Shown here: positions 53,980 through 62,976 of the stretch, piece by piece
Numbering within the stretch: the first letter of the stretch is position 1
How the letters are laid out: each line of letters starts with the position of its first letter
Position numbers and translations under genes: made by a program
The notes under the pieces: generated by a model
What the model saw: the letters and a program-made list of their open reading frames with translations, nothing else
Told to the model about the DNA's origin: nothing
The model's database searches: none
Origin: an uncultured Prevotella sp.
Lineage (GTDB): Bacteria > Bacteroidota > Bacteroidia > Bacteroidales > Bacteroidaceae
DNA: 64,000 nucleotides
NCBI GenBank assembly: GCA_900545525.1
Contig: UQZX01000013.1
Span: 1 to 64,000 of the forward strand
Reading direction: 5' to 3'

Positions 53980-55116
53980 ATGGAATTATTTGACGTCTAT
54001 CCTTTGTTTGATATAAATATTGTAAAAGGACGTGGTTGCAAGGTGTGGGATGATAAAGGCACGGAGTATCTTGACCTTTATGGTGGTCATGCAGTGATAA
54101 GCATCGGTCATAGCCACCCCCACTATATAAATAAGGTGAATGAGCAGCTGAATAAACTGGGCTTTTACAGCAACTCGGTGATAAATACCATGCAGCGGCA
54201 GTTGGCTTCGCGGCTCGGAAGAATATGCGGATACGACGACTATCAGCTGTTCCTGATAAACAGTGGTGCCGAGGCAAATGAGAATGCACTGAAGCTTGCA
54301 TCGTTCACAAACGGTCGTACACGGGTGCTTGCAGCTGCTAAGTCTTTTCACGGACGCACGTCTTTGGCAGTCGAAACCACCGATAATCCTAAAATCATAG
54401 CTCCGATAAATGCCAACAACCATGTTACTTACCTTCCGTTAAACGATATAGAGGCATGGAAACGGGAGCTTGAGAAAGATGACGTTTGTGCATGTATAAT
54501 AGAATGTATACAAGGTGTTGGCGGTATAAGAATGGCTGACGCCGACTTTGCACAAGGGCTTCAGAAGGCATGCCATGAGCATGGTGCAGTCCTTATATGC
54601 GATGAGATACAGTGCGGATATGGCAGAAGCGGAAAGTTTTTTGCACATCAGTGGCTCGGAATACGTCCGGATATCATCACCGTGGCTAAAGGCATTGCCA
54701 ACGGTTTCCCCATGGGAGCATTGTTGATATCGCCGCAGTTCAAGCCTTTGTATGGACAATTGGGTACAACTTTTGGCGGCAATCATCTTGCATGCAGCGC
54801 CGCCTTGGCTGTGCTTGATGTAATGGAAAAAGAGAATTTGGTAGAGAATGCCCGTGAGACAGGCGATTATCTTATAGGCAAATTGAAAGAGTTGCAGAAG
54901 GAAAACGGTCATATTACAGATGTGCGCGGACGTGGTCTGATGATTGGTATCGAACTGGATGTTCCACATAAGCCTGTCCGTGAAAAGCTGGTATATGAAC
55001 TGCATTGCTTTACAGGATGTGCTTCTACCAATATTCTGCGCCTGTTGCCGCCTTTGTGCTTCACAAAAGAAATGGCGGATGAGTTTATAATGCTGTTGAA
55101 AAAAGCATTAAACTGA
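53980..55116 (+). CDS. argD: Acylornithine aminotransferase (class III)
   Basis: ArgD is a PLP enzyme that aminates the acylglutamate semialdehyde to N-acylornithine. The ATG at 53980 (MELFDVYPLFDI) fits the family start; an in-frame ATG at 53944 adds a polar, Gln/Lys-rich tail. The 378-residue product has INSGAEANENALKLA, the EXXQG of ECIQGVGGIRM, the ICDEIQCGYGRSG metal-like site and the PLP lysine in ITVAKGIANGFPMGA. It could act on N-succinylornithine. It is followed by proC after 90 bp. Confidence 0.95.
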   Translation: MELFDVYPLFDINIVKGRGCKVWDDKGTEYLDLYGGHAVISIGHSHPHYINKVNEQLNKLGFYSNSVINTMQRQLASRLGRICGYDDYQLFLINSGAEANENALKLASFTNGRTRVLAAAKSFHGRTSLAVETTDNPKIIAPINANNHVTYLPLNDIEAWKRELEKDDVCACIIECIQGVGGIRMADADFAQGLQKACHEHGAVLICDEIQCGYGRSGKFFAHQWLGIRPDIITVAKGIANGFPMGALLISPQFKPLYGQLGTTFGGNHLACSAALAVLDVMEKENLVENARETGDYLIGKLKELQKENGHITDVRGRGLMIGIELDVPHKPVREKLVYELHCFTGCASTNILRLLPPLCFTKEMADEFIMLLKKALN

Positions 55117-55206
55117 GTTTTTACAGGTGTGCAGTTAATATATTGTCAGTAATCATATTTGTTGTATGAGGATGGACAAAATAATAAGAATTTATAATAA
55201 AGGATA

Positions 55207-55995
55207 ATGAAAATATCAGTGATAGGTGCCGGGGCAATGGGAGGTGCAATGGTTTGGGGATTTCTTAAAGGCGACGTGTTCGCCGCTTCCGACATTACCG
55301 TCTCAAATCCTTCTCGCGGTGCTCTCGATAAGTTCTCAGACACAGGAGTTAATGTCACCACCGACAACAAGCATGCCGCTGCGTCAGCAGACATAGTATG
55401 TGTAGTGGTAAAACCATGGATATCGGAAACGGTACTTAAAGAAATAAAACCAGTATTGGACTATAGCCGGCAGATGCTTGTCGTTGTGGCTGCTGGTTTG
55501 CGGTCAGAACAGATAAAGGAATGGATGATAAAAGAAAATGGCGAGATGCTTCCGCTGTTTCTTGTTATACCCAACACGGCTGTAGCCGAGCGCAGTTCCA
55601 TGACTTTCATTGTACCTGTAGGCGCCAATGACAAGCAGACCGATGTGATAAAATCCGTATTTGACGATACCGGCTGTTCGCTTGTTATCGAAGAACGGCT
55701 GCTGTCTGCAGGAACAACGCTTGCCTCTTGCGGAATAGCATACGCCATGCGTTATGTCCGGGCTGCGTCTGAGGGCGGCGTGGAACTCGGTTTCCGTGCG
55801 GATGACGCAAAGCGTATAGTCCTTCAGACCGTAAAGGGAGCGGTAGACTTGCTGATAGCCAACGGCAATCATCCTGAGACGGAGATAGACAAGGTTACGA
55901 CACCGGGAGGGCTTACTATCCGGGGACTTAATGAAATGGAACATGCCGGATTTACAAGTGCGGTGATACGCGGACTGAAGGCAGGTGTCAAATAA
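55207..55995 (+). CDS. proC: Pyrroline-5-carboxylate reductase
   Basis: ProC reduces pyrroline-5-carboxylate to proline with NAD(P)H. The 262-residue product has the N-terminal Rossmann motif ISVIGAGAMGGAMVWG and the C-terminal dimerisation signature VTTPGGLTIRGLNEMEHAGF. Its placement between arginine genes and proB links proline and arginine synthesis from glutamate in one run. Confidence 0.96.
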   Translation: MKISVIGAGAMGGAMVWGFLKGDVFAASDITVSNPSRGALDKFSDTGVNVTTDNKHAAASADIVCVVVKPWISETVLKEIKPVLDYSRQMLVVVAAGLRSEQIKEWMIKENGEMLPLFLVIPNTAVAERSSMTFIVPVGANDKQTDVIKSVFDDTGCSLVIEERLLSAGTTLASCGIAYAMRYVRAASEGGVELGFRADDAKRIVLQTVKGAVDLLIANGNHPETEIDKVTTPGGLTIRGLNEMEHAGFTSAVIRGLKAGVK

Positions 55996-56018
55996 TAACA
56001 GCAATAAACAAAGTAAAA

Positions 56019-56573
56019 ATGGACGATACAATAAGACAGATAGGAGAGAGGCTGAAAGGACTGCGTGAAGTGCTGGACATTCCGGCAGAAGATATGGCTG
56101 AGCTTTGCGGAGTGTCTCTCGACACATATTATAATATGGAAGAGGGAAGTGGTGAACTGTCCATAAGCAATCTTCAGAAGATATCAAAACGCTATGGAAT
56201 AGCCCTCGACGTGCTGTTGTTTGGAGAAGAGCCGCACATGGGAAGCTACTTTCTTACACGTAAGGGGCAGGGCATGAGCGTTGAAAGACGCGCCGAATAC
56301 CGCTATCAGAGCCTTGCAAGCGGTTTTCGCGGACGCAAGGCAGAACCTTTCATCGTTCTGGTAGAACCTCGCAAGGATGATACACCTCTTAAGAAAAATG
56401 CGCATGAGGGGCAAGAGTTTAACGTTGTTGCAGAAGGTTGTATGGAACTTACATTGGGTAAGAAGGTCCTGATATTGAATGAAGGCGACAGCATTTATTT
56501 TGATGCCTCACAGCCTCACTGCATGAGAGCACTCAATGGCAAGCCTGTTAAGATGTTGGCTGTAATAATTTAG
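56019..56573 (+). CDS. XRE-cupin transcriptional regulator
   Basis: The 184-residue product joins an N-terminal XRE helix-turn-helix (EDMAELCGVSLDTYYNMEEG, about residues 20-55) to a C-terminal cupin (HEGQEFNVVAEGCMELTLG, GDSIYFDASQPHCMRAL). Such proteins bind a small ligand in the cupin and control a nearby operon. It directly precedes the AMP-ligase gene, a pairing frequent in Bacteroidota, so that gene is the likely target; the ligand is unknown. Confidence 0.93.
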   Translation: MDDTIRQIGERLKGLREVLDIPAEDMAELCGVSLDTYYNMEEGSGELSISNLQKISKRYGIALDVLLFGEEPHMGSYFLTRKGQGMSVERRAEYRYQSLASGFRGRKAEPFIVLVEPRKDDTPLKKNAHEGQEFNVVAEGCMELTLGKKVLILNEGDSIYFDASQPHCMRALNGKPVKMLAVII

Positions 56574-56618
56574 TGTATTACTGCTTGTTGAGTATATGTC
56601 GGAATTTATTATAAAACA

Positions 56619-58358
56619 GTGATGATAGAGAGATTTCTTAAGCAGACAACGTTCTCGTCGGTCGACGACTACAAGGATAACCTGCACTTCATAATCCCTG
56701 AGAATTTTAATTTTGCATACGATGTTATGGATGTCTGGGCAGAAGAAGCACCTGATAAGGTAGCCCTTTTGTGGACAAACGACAATGATGAGCATATATC
56801 CTTTACTTTTAAGGACCTGAAAAAGCTTACAGACAAGGCTGCGTCTTATTTTCTCACACTTGGCATCGGCAAGGGGGATATGGTAATGCTTATACTGAAA
56901 AGACGGTATGAGTTTTGGCTTTCCATGCTTGCCCTTCATAAGATAGGTGCCGTGGCGATACCTGCCACTCACATGCTGACAAGTCAGGATATTGTTTATA
57001 GGAACAACAGGGCAGACGTTAAGGCAATTATATGTGCAGGTGAAGAATATGTATTGGAACAAGTAAGACTGTCGCAGGCAGAGAGTCCTACATTGACAAC
57101 GCTTATAAGTATCGGTCCTGATGTACCGGAAGGCTTTCACGACTGGCATGAGGAGTGGAACAAGGTGCCGCCGTTTAAGCGTCCGGAACATGTCAATACC
57201 AACGGTGATACGATGCTTATGTATTTCACAAGTGGTACAAGCGGCAAGCCGAAGATGGTTGCACACGACTATCTGTATGCCCTCGGACATCTTACAACAG
57301 GCGTCTTTTGGCATAATCTTTCTCAAGACAGCATTCATCTTACCGTTGCCGATACAGGTTGGGGAAAGGCTGTGTGGGGTAAGTTGTACGGTCAGTGGTT
57401 TGCTGGAGCAACAGTATTTGTCTTCGATCATGAGAAGTTTTCGGCAGACAAGCTGCTGCATAAGATAGAGCAGTATCGCATAACGTCGTTCTGTGCACCG
57501 CCTACAGTCTATCGCTTTATGATACATGAGGACTTCTCAAAGTATGATTTGTCCTCTCTCCGTTATTGCTGTACAGCAGGAGAGGCATTAAATCCCGCAG
57601 TCTACAACCGGTTCTTTGAACTTACCGGCATACGTCTTATGGAAGGATTTGGACAGACCGAGACAACCATGACGCTTGGAACCATGCCTTGGATGGAACC
57701 TAAACCCGGAAGTATGGGCATGCCTAATCCGCAGTATCACATTGATCTTTTGCGTCAGGACGGAACATCTTGTGAAGACGGAGAGAAGGGAGAGATTGTC
57801 ATATTGACAGGAGAAAGAATGGGGAAGAACTGTAATTCGGGCGGTGACAGCGTGTCCGGCAATGCTTCTCAGTTGTTTAAAGACGGGCATTCTTTTGGAA
57901 AATCCGTCGGACTGTTCAAAGAATATTATCGTGATGAAGAGCTTACCGGTAAGGTGTGGCACGACGGAGTATATCATACCGGTGACGTGGCATGGAGAGA
58001 CGAAGACGGTTACTATTGGTTTGTAGGTCGCACGGATGATGTTATAAAGAGCAGCGGATATCGAATAGGTCCGTTTGAGGTGGAAAGTGCGTTGATGACA
58101 CATCCCGCCGTGGTAGAATGTGCAATAACTGGTGTACCGGATGACACACGCGGCATGGTGGTAAAAGCCACTGTGGTGCTGCATGATGACTGGAAAGACA
58201 GGGAGGGCGACTTGTTGAAAAAGGAACTGCAGGAGCATGTAAAGCATGAGACTGCTCCATATAAGTATCCGCGTATTATTGAGTTTGTCGATGAACTGCC
58301 TAAGACAATAAGCGGAAAGATACGGCGAGTGGAGATAAGGGAAAAGGATAACCGATAG
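56619..58358 (+). CDS. AMP-forming acyl-CoA synthetase
   Basis: The 579-residue adenylate-forming enzyme activates a carboxylate with ATP and loads it on CoA. It has the phosphate loop TSGTSGKPKMV (about residue 204), EGFGQTETT, the YHTGDVAW and VGRTDDVIKSSGYRIGPFEVE hinge region, and the C-terminal catalytic Lys in LPKTISGKIRRVEI. A Gly/Ser/Asn-rich stretch of about 30 residues (398-428) before VGLFKEYYRDE seems longer than in typical relatives. The acid substrate is not predictable; medium-chain or aromatic acids are handled by nearby families. It is likely controlled by the XRE-cupin protein upstream. Confidence 0.9.
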   Translation: MMIERFLKQTTFSSVDDYKDNLHFIIPENFNFAYDVMDVWAEEAPDKVALLWTNDNDEHISFTFKDLKKLTDKAASYFLTLGIGKGDMVMLILKRRYEFWLSMLALHKIGAVAIPATHMLTSQDIVYRNNRADVKAIICAGEEYVLEQVRLSQAESPTLTTLISIGPDVPEGFHDWHEEWNKVPPFKRPEHVNTNGDTMLMYFTSGTSGKPKMVAHDYLYALGHLTTGVFWHNLSQDSIHLTVADTGWGKAVWGKLYGQWFAGATVFVFDHEKFSADKLLHKIEQYRITSFCAPPTVYRFMIHEDFSKYDLSSLRYCCTAGEALNPAVYNRFFELTGIRLMEGFGQTETTMTLGTMPWMEPKPGSMGMPNPQYHIDLLRQDGTSCEDGEKGEIVILTGERMGKNCNSGGDSVSGNASQLFKDGHSFGKSVGLFKEYYRDEELTGKVWHDGVYHTGDVAWRDEDGYYWFVGRTDDVIKSSGYRIGPFEVESALMTHPAVVECAITGVPDDTRGMVVKATVVLHDDWKDREGDLLKKELQEHVKHETAPYKYPRIIEFVDELPKTISGKIRRVEIREKDNR

Positions 58359-58378
58359 TGCAAAACATGTAATACATA

Positions 58379-59446
58379 ATGAGAATAGTTATAAAAGTAG
58401 GCAGTAATGTCCTGACACGCAAAGACGGTAAGCTTGACATCACCCGTATGTCGGCGATAGTAGACCAGATTGCATGGCTGCGTAATAAAGGATACGAGGT
58501 GATACTTGTGTCGAGCGGTGCCGTGGCAAGTGGGCGTGGCGAACTGAAAGTGGAGCGTAAGCTCGGCAGCGTGGAGCAACGCCAGCTGTTTTCCGCACTG
58601 GGGCAGGTCAAGCTCATAAACCTTTACTATGATTTGTTTCGCGAGTATCACATTCATGTTGGTCAGGTCCTGACCATGAAAGAGAACTTCTCCTCACGGC
58701 GTGAGTATCTGAATCAGCGTGCATGTATGACGGTGATGCTTGAGAACGGCGTGATACCTATTGTGAATGAGAACGATACGGTGAGCATTACGGAGCTGAT
58801 GTTTACGGACAATGATGAACTGTCCGGTCTGATAGCCTCGATGATGGATGCCCGGACGCTTATAATTCTCAGTAATATCGACGGCATCTACAACGGTTCT
58901 CCCTCCAATCCGGACTCACAGGTGATACGGACTGTTGCGCATGGAAAAGACATGAGCGAATATATACAGGATGAGAAAAGCGGTTTCGGACGTGGCGGTA
59001 TGATTACAAAGTGCAGCATAGCCCGGAAAGTGGCTGATGAGGGCATACGTGTAATCATTGCCAACGGCAGACGCGATGACATACTGATAAATCTGATATC
59101 TTCACCTCAGAGCACACTTCATACTGAGTTTGTACCCAATGCAGATAATGTGTCGAACGTAAAGAAATGGATTGCACACAGCGGTAGTTTTGCCAAAGGA
59201 GCGGTACATGTCAACTCGAGGGCAGCCGAGGCGTTGCGTAGCGGTCGTGCCGTAAGCCTCCTCATGGTCGGGGTAACGGTTGTTGACGGTGTTTTTGAAG
59301 AGGGAGACATTATTTCCGTAATAGACGAATGCGGCAATGCCGTAGGTATGGGACGCAGCAACTATGGCAGCGATGAGGCACGCATGCTTATAGGCAAACA
59401 TGATGTAAGGCCCATAGTTCACTATGATTATCTTTATATGGAATGA
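58379..59446 (+). CDS. proB: Glutamate 5-kinase
   Basis: ProB phosphorylates glutamate at the gamma position, the first step of proline synthesis. The 355-residue product has an amino-acid-kinase domain starting VIKVGSNVLT, with VSSGAVASGR, VNENDTVS, LSNIDGIY and GRGGMITK, and a C-terminal PUA domain (GAVHVNSRAAEALRSGR). Proline feedback is expected from the family but not seen. The next pathway gene, proA, is not in the window. It lies 20 bp after the acyl-CoA synthetase gene. Confidence 0.97.
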   Translation: MRIVIKVGSNVLTRKDGKLDITRMSAIVDQIAWLRNKGYEVILVSSGAVASGRGELKVERKLGSVEQRQLFSALGQVKLINLYYDLFREYHIHVGQVLTMKENFSSRREYLNQRACMTVMLENGVIPIVNENDTVSITELMFTDNDELSGLIASMMDARTLIILSNIDGIYNGSPSNPDSQVIRTVAHGKDMSEYIQDEKSGFGRGGMITKCSIARKVADEGIRVIIANGRRDDILINLISSPQSTLHTEFVPNADNVSNVKKWIAHSGSFAKGAVHVNSRAAEALRSGRAVSLLMVGVTVVDGVFEEGDIISVIDECGNAVGMGRSNYGSDEARMLIGKHDVRPIVHYDYLYME

Positions 59447-59553
59447 AGGCGGTCCCTTATGACAGGATAAAGTACTGTGGCATTGAAAACTACGGCTATG
59501 TTATACAGAGCTTTTGAAAAAAAACTTAATAAAGAGATTATTTAATGAAATAT

Positions 59554-59584
59554 TTTGTTTATTTCGGAAAAGTTTGTAACTTTG
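59554..59584 (+). promoter_or_regulatory. Promoter of rpmB-rpmG-DUF4295 operon
   Basis: TTTG at 59554-59557 and TAACTTTG at 59577-59584 are 19 nt apart, a good Bacteroidota -33/-7 match, about 50 nt before rpmB. Confidence 0.65.
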
Positions 59585-59634
59585 CACCCTGTTTGGAATA
59601 AGTATCAAAAAGAAAACAAAAAACGTAGATAGTA

Positions 59635-59898
59635 ATGTCGAAGATTTGTCAAATTACCGGGAAAAAAGCCCAAATGGGCAATAATGTTTCTCACTCAAAA
59701 CATCGCACAAAGCGCAGTTTTGATGTTAATTTGTTCAGCAAGAAATTCTATTATGTAGAAGAGCAGTGCTGGATTAGCCTTAAAGTCAGTGCAGCTGGTC
59801 TGCGCCTTATCAATAAAGTCGGACTTGATGCTGCCTTGAAGCAGGCTGTTTCTAAAGGCTTTTGTGACTGGAAAGACATTAAAGTGATAGGAGAATAA
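59635..59898 (+). CDS. rpmB: 50S ribosomal protein L28
   Basis: The 87-residue product is bL28 of the large subunit, with the family start KICQITGKKAQMGNNVSHS and the KRSFDVNL and ISLKVSAAGLRLINK segments. It leads a three-gene ribosomal operon, 6 bp before rpmG. Confidence 0.98.
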   Translation: MSKICQITGKKAQMGNNVSHSKHRTKRSFDVNLFSKKFYYVEEQCWISLKVSAAGLRLINKVGLDAALKQAVSKGFCDWKDIKVIGE

Positions 59899-59904
59899 AG
59901 AACA

Positions 59905-60093
59905 ATGGCAAAGAAAGCTAAAGGCAACAGGGTACAGGTTGTACTTGAATGTACAGAGATGAAGAGCAGCGGACTGCCCGGAACAAGCCGTTACGTGACA
60001 ACCAAGAACCGTAAGAACACTCCGGAGAGAATGGAATTGAAGAAATACAATCCTATTCTTAAGAAAATGACTCTTCACAAGGAGATAAAATAA
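59905..60093 (+). CDS. rpmG: 50S ribosomal protein L33
   Basis: The 62-residue product is bL33 (VQVVLECTEMKSSG, RYVTTKNRKNTPERMELKKYNP). Only one Cys is present, so this is the zinc-free form of L33 rather than the four-Cys form. It sits between rpmB and the DUF4295 gene. Confidence 0.98.
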   Translation: MAKKAKGNRVQVVLECTEMKSSGLPGTSRYVTTKNRKNTPERMELKKYNPILKKMTLHKEIK

Positions 60094-60116
60094 TAACTTT
60101 TTAAGTATCTGAAGAT

Positions 60117-60275
60117 ATGGCAAAGAAAACGGTCGCTACCCTCCATGAAGGCTCTAAGGACGGTCGCGCTTATACAAAAGTAATCAAAATGGTGAAGAGT
60201 CCCAAGACCGGTGCTTACGTTTTTGATGAGCAGATGGTTCCCAACGAGGCTGTAAAAGACTTCTTCAAGAATTAA
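60117..60275 (+). CDS. DUF4295 small basic protein
   Basis: This 52-residue ORF (MAKKTVATLHEGSKDGRAYT to NEAVKDFFKN) belongs to DUF4295, a Bacteroidota-specific family regularly found directly after rpmB and rpmG. Its size, basic charge and position suggest a ribosome-associated protein, and it may be the lineage-specific large-subunit protein reported from Bacteroidota ribosome structures, but I cannot confirm that from sequence. Confidence 0.9.
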   Translation: MAKKTVATLHEGSKDGRAYTKVIKMVKSPKTGAYVFDEQMVPNEAVKDFFKN

Positions 60276-60300
60276 TTCTTACAAGTATTATAAGATAAAT

Positions 60301-60335
60301 AAAAGACTGCAAATATAATATTGCAGTCTTTTTTT
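60301..60335 (+). terminator. Terminator after DUF4295 gene
   Basis: AAAAGACTGCAA (60301-60312) pairs perfectly with TTGCAGTCTTTT (60321-60332) across an 8-nt loop, followed by more T residues. Confidence 0.95.
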
Positions 60336-60364
60336 GTGTAACTGCGTGGATTTTAGTATTTTTG
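60333..60364 (+). promoter_or_regulatory. Promoter of ftsY
   Basis: TTTG at 60333-60336 and TATTTTTG at 60357-60364 are 20 nt apart. The -33 element overlaps the T-run of the preceding terminator. Confidence 0.65.
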
Positions 60365-60386
60365 TGCTCGAAAAAACAATTGTAAT

Positions 60387-61352
60387 ATGGGATTGTTCGG
60401 ACTTTTTAATAAGAAAAAGAAAGAGACTTTAGACCGTGGACTTGAGAAGACAAAGCAGACGGTTGTAGGCAGGCTTGCACACATAATTGCCGGCAAGTCT
60501 AAAGTAGACGATGATGTATTGGACAGTTTGGAGGAAATCCTTATTACATCCGATGTTGGAGTAGACACGACTCTTAAGATAATAAAACGTATTGAAGAGA
60601 GAGTTGCCCGTGACAAATACGTGTCCACATCCGAACTTAACGGTATGTTGCGCGAAGAGATAGCCTCTTTGTTGGCAGAGAATAATACAGGCGACAATGA
60701 CAATGAGGACTGGAATTTGCCCGTTGACCACAAACCATACGTTATATTGGTTGTAGGCGTAAATGGTGTCGGCAAGACCACGACGATAGGCAAGCTCGCG
60801 TATCAGTTTAAGTCTGCGGGTAAGAAAGTGTATCTCGGTGCAGCCGATACTTTCCGTGCCGCTGCCGTAGAGCAGCTGTGTATATGGGGAGAGCGTGTAG
60901 GTGTGCCCGTCGTGAAGCAGCAGATGGGAGCCGATCCTGCAAGTGTGGCATTTGATACCCTGAGCTCAGCCAAGGCAAATGGGGCAGATGTGGTGCTTAT
61001 AGATACTGCCGGTCGTCTTCACAATAAGGTCGGTCTTATGAATGAGTTGAAGAAGATTAAAGATGTTCTTAAGAAAATAACCCCGGATGCTCCAGATGAA
61101 GTAATGCTTGTGCTTGACGGCTCTACTGGACAGAATGCTTTCGAACAGGCAAGGCAGTTCTCTGCCGTTACGCAGATTACGTCCCTGGCAATAACAAAGC
61201 TTGACGGCACGGCAAAAGGTGGTGTTGTCATCGGTATTTCCGACCAGTTGCATGTTCCTGTAAAGTATATCGGACTTGGCGAAGGCATGGAAGACCTCCA
61301 GCTTTTCAACAGAACGCAGTTTGTTGACTCATTGTTTGGTGAGGAGAAATAA
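60387..61352 (+). CDS. ftsY: Signal recognition particle receptor FtsY
   Basis: FtsY is the SRP receptor GTPase that delivers ribosomes making membrane proteins to SecYEG. The 321-residue product is essentially the NG region: a short basic N terminus (GLFGLFNKKKKE), the N-domain helical bundle, and the G domain with P-loop GVNGVGKTT, AADTFRAAA, DTAGR and TKLDGTAKGG. It lacks the long acidic A domain of E. coli FtsY, as in many bacteria. Confidence 0.97.
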   Translation: MGLFGLFNKKKKETLDRGLEKTKQTVVGRLAHIIAGKSKVDDDVLDSLEEILITSDVGVDTTLKIIKRIEERVARDKYVSTSELNGMLREEIASLLAENNTGDNDNEDWNLPVDHKPYVILVVGVNGVGKTTTIGKLAYQFKSAGKKVYLGAADTFRAAAVEQLCIWGERVGVPVVKQQMGADPASVAFDTLSSAKANGADVVLIDTAGRLHNKVGLMNELKKIKDVLKKITPDAPDEVMLVLDGSTGQNAFEQARQFSAVTQITSLAITKLDGTAKGGVVIGISDQLHVPVKYIGLGEGMEDLQLFNRTQFVDSLFGEEK

Positions 61353-61387
61353 TTTGTTCCTTTATTTTTGTCATTAGGTTTACGGTT

Positions 61388-62686
61388 TTGAAGAACAATC
61401 ATATAGATATAATAACATTAGGATGCTCAAAGAATCTTGTTGACAGCGAGACTCTCATGAAGCAGCTTGAAGCCAACGGATATACATGCTCGCACGACAG
61501 CGAAGAACCCGAAGGCGATATTGTAGTGATAAACACATGCGGTTTTATTCAAGATGCCAAGGAAGAAAGCATTAACATCATTCTTTCCTTTGCACAGGAA
61601 AAAGACGCAGGAAGAATAAAGGCACTCTATGTAATGGGATGTCTGTCGCAGAGATACATGCAGGAATTGGAGGAGGAAATACCGCAGGTTGACAAGTTCT
61701 ATGGTAAATTCGACTATATGAAGTTGCTTGAAGACCTTGGCAAGGCACCCGTTCCGTCGTGCATAGGATACAGGCATCTTACCACTCCCTCGCATTATGC
61801 CTATATAAAGATAAGTGAAGGATGCGACAGACGCTGTGCTTATTGTGCCATACCTCTGATAACGGGCAAGCATGTCAGCCGTCCTAAAGAAGAGATACTG
61901 CGTGAGGTGCGCAATCTTGTGGCAGAAGGCGTCAAGGAGTTTCAGGTAATAGCTCAGGAACTTACGTATTACGGTGTGGATATAGACGGAAAGAGGCACA
62001 TAGCCGATTTGATTTCCGACATTGCCGATATCGAAGGCGTGGAGTGGATACGCCTGCACTATGGCTATCCGTCACAGTTCCCGTTTGAGCTGTTGGACGT
62101 AATGCGCGAGAAGCCCAATGTCTGCAAGTATATAGATATTGCCTTGCAGCATATATCCGACAATATGTTGGGACGAATGCACCGTCATGTGTCGAAGGAA
62201 GATACTTACGAACTTATAAGACGCATAAGGAAAGAAGTTCCAGGCATACATCTGCGCACCACACTTATGGTTGGCTTCCCCGGAGAGACGGATGAAGACT
62301 TCCGCGAACTTATAGAGTTTGTTAAATGGGCACGCTTTGAACGTATGGGTGCCTTTGCCTATTCGGAGGAGGACGGCACGTATAGCGGGGACAATTATGA
62401 AGATGATGTTCCGGAAGACGTGAAGTATGCCCGTCTGGACAAGCTCATGGCTGTTCAGCAGCGTATAAGTGCCGAGATAGAAGCCGAAAAGACAGGTAAG
62501 ATAATTAAGACGATTATAGACAGGAAGGAGGGCGACTATTATGTTGGACGTACAGAGTTCTGTTCGCCGGAGGTCGACCCTGAGGTGCTTATTCCTGTGT
62601 CTGGCGGTGAACTCTGCATTGGTTCGTTTTATGACGTTACGATTACCGGAGCGGAAGAATTTGATTTATACGGAGAGGTGAGATGA
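61388..62686 (+). CDS. rimO: Ribosomal protein S12 methylthiotransferase RimO
   Basis: RimO is a radical SAM enzyme that methylthiolates an Asp of ribosomal protein uS12. The 432-residue product starts at a TTG and has the N-terminal UPF0004 domain (ITLGCSKNLVDSE), the radical SAM cluster motif EGCDRRCAYCAIP (CxxxCxxC) and a C-terminal TRAM domain. The overlap with the next gene is 4 bp (ATGA). Confidence 0.96.
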   Translation: MKNNHIDIITLGCSKNLVDSETLMKQLEANGYTCSHDSEEPEGDIVVINTCGFIQDAKEESINIILSFAQEKDAGRIKALYVMGCLSQRYMQELEEEIPQVDKFYGKFDYMKLLEDLGKAPVPSCIGYRHLTTPSHYAYIKISEGCDRRCAYCAIPLITGKHVSRPKEEILREVRNLVAEGVKEFQVIAQELTYYGVDIDGKRHIADLISDIADIEGVEWIRLHYGYPSQFPFELLDVMREKPNVCKYIDIALQHISDNMLGRMHRHVSKEDTYELIRRIRKEVPGIHLRTTLMVGFPGETDEDFRELIEFVKWARFERMGAFAYSEEDGTYSGDNYEDDVPEDVKYARLDKLMAVQQRISAEIEAEKTGKIIKTIIDRKEGDYYVGRTEFCSPEVDPEVLIPVSGGELCIGSFYDVTITGAEEFDLYGEVR

Positions 62687-62976
62687 ATAATAAAGACCTT
62701 ATATCGGCGGTTTCACAACGTCTGGGCTACACTTTGGATGATACAAGGAAGCTTGTTGACACCCTTATCGATGCCATGGGCGATGCGTTTCAGGACAATA
62801 CCTCTGTTTCGGTTCCCAACTTCGGCGTTTTTGAAGTTAAGAAAAGAATGGAGCGTATCGTTGTAAATCCTTCTACAAAGCAGCGCATGCTTGTGCCTCC
62901 GAAACTGGTATTGAACTTCCGCCCCAACTCTTCCGTAAAGGAGAAGCTAAAGAACGGAGGGACGGCAGATGAATAA
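62683..62976 (+). CDS. HU family DNA-binding protein
   Basis: The 97-residue product is an HU/IHF-type DNA-bending protein with the N-terminal helices (DLISAVSQRLGYTLDDTRKLVDTL) and the beta arm region FGVFEVKKRMERIVVNPSTKQRM. It overlaps rimO by 4 bp and the following gene by 8 bp, so all three are probably translated together. Confidence 0.95.
   Translation: MNNKDLISAVSQRLGYTLDDTRKLVDTLIDAMGDAFQDNTSVSVPNFGVFEVKKRMERIVVNPSTKQRMLVPPKLVLNFRPNSSVKEKLKNGGTADE

Noticed and set aside
56508..57527. Long minus-strand ORF (339 codons) opposite the AMP-ligase gene
   Set aside because: It is antisense to a gene with clear family motifs, has a Cys/His-rich composition typical of a shadow frame and no recognisable domain.
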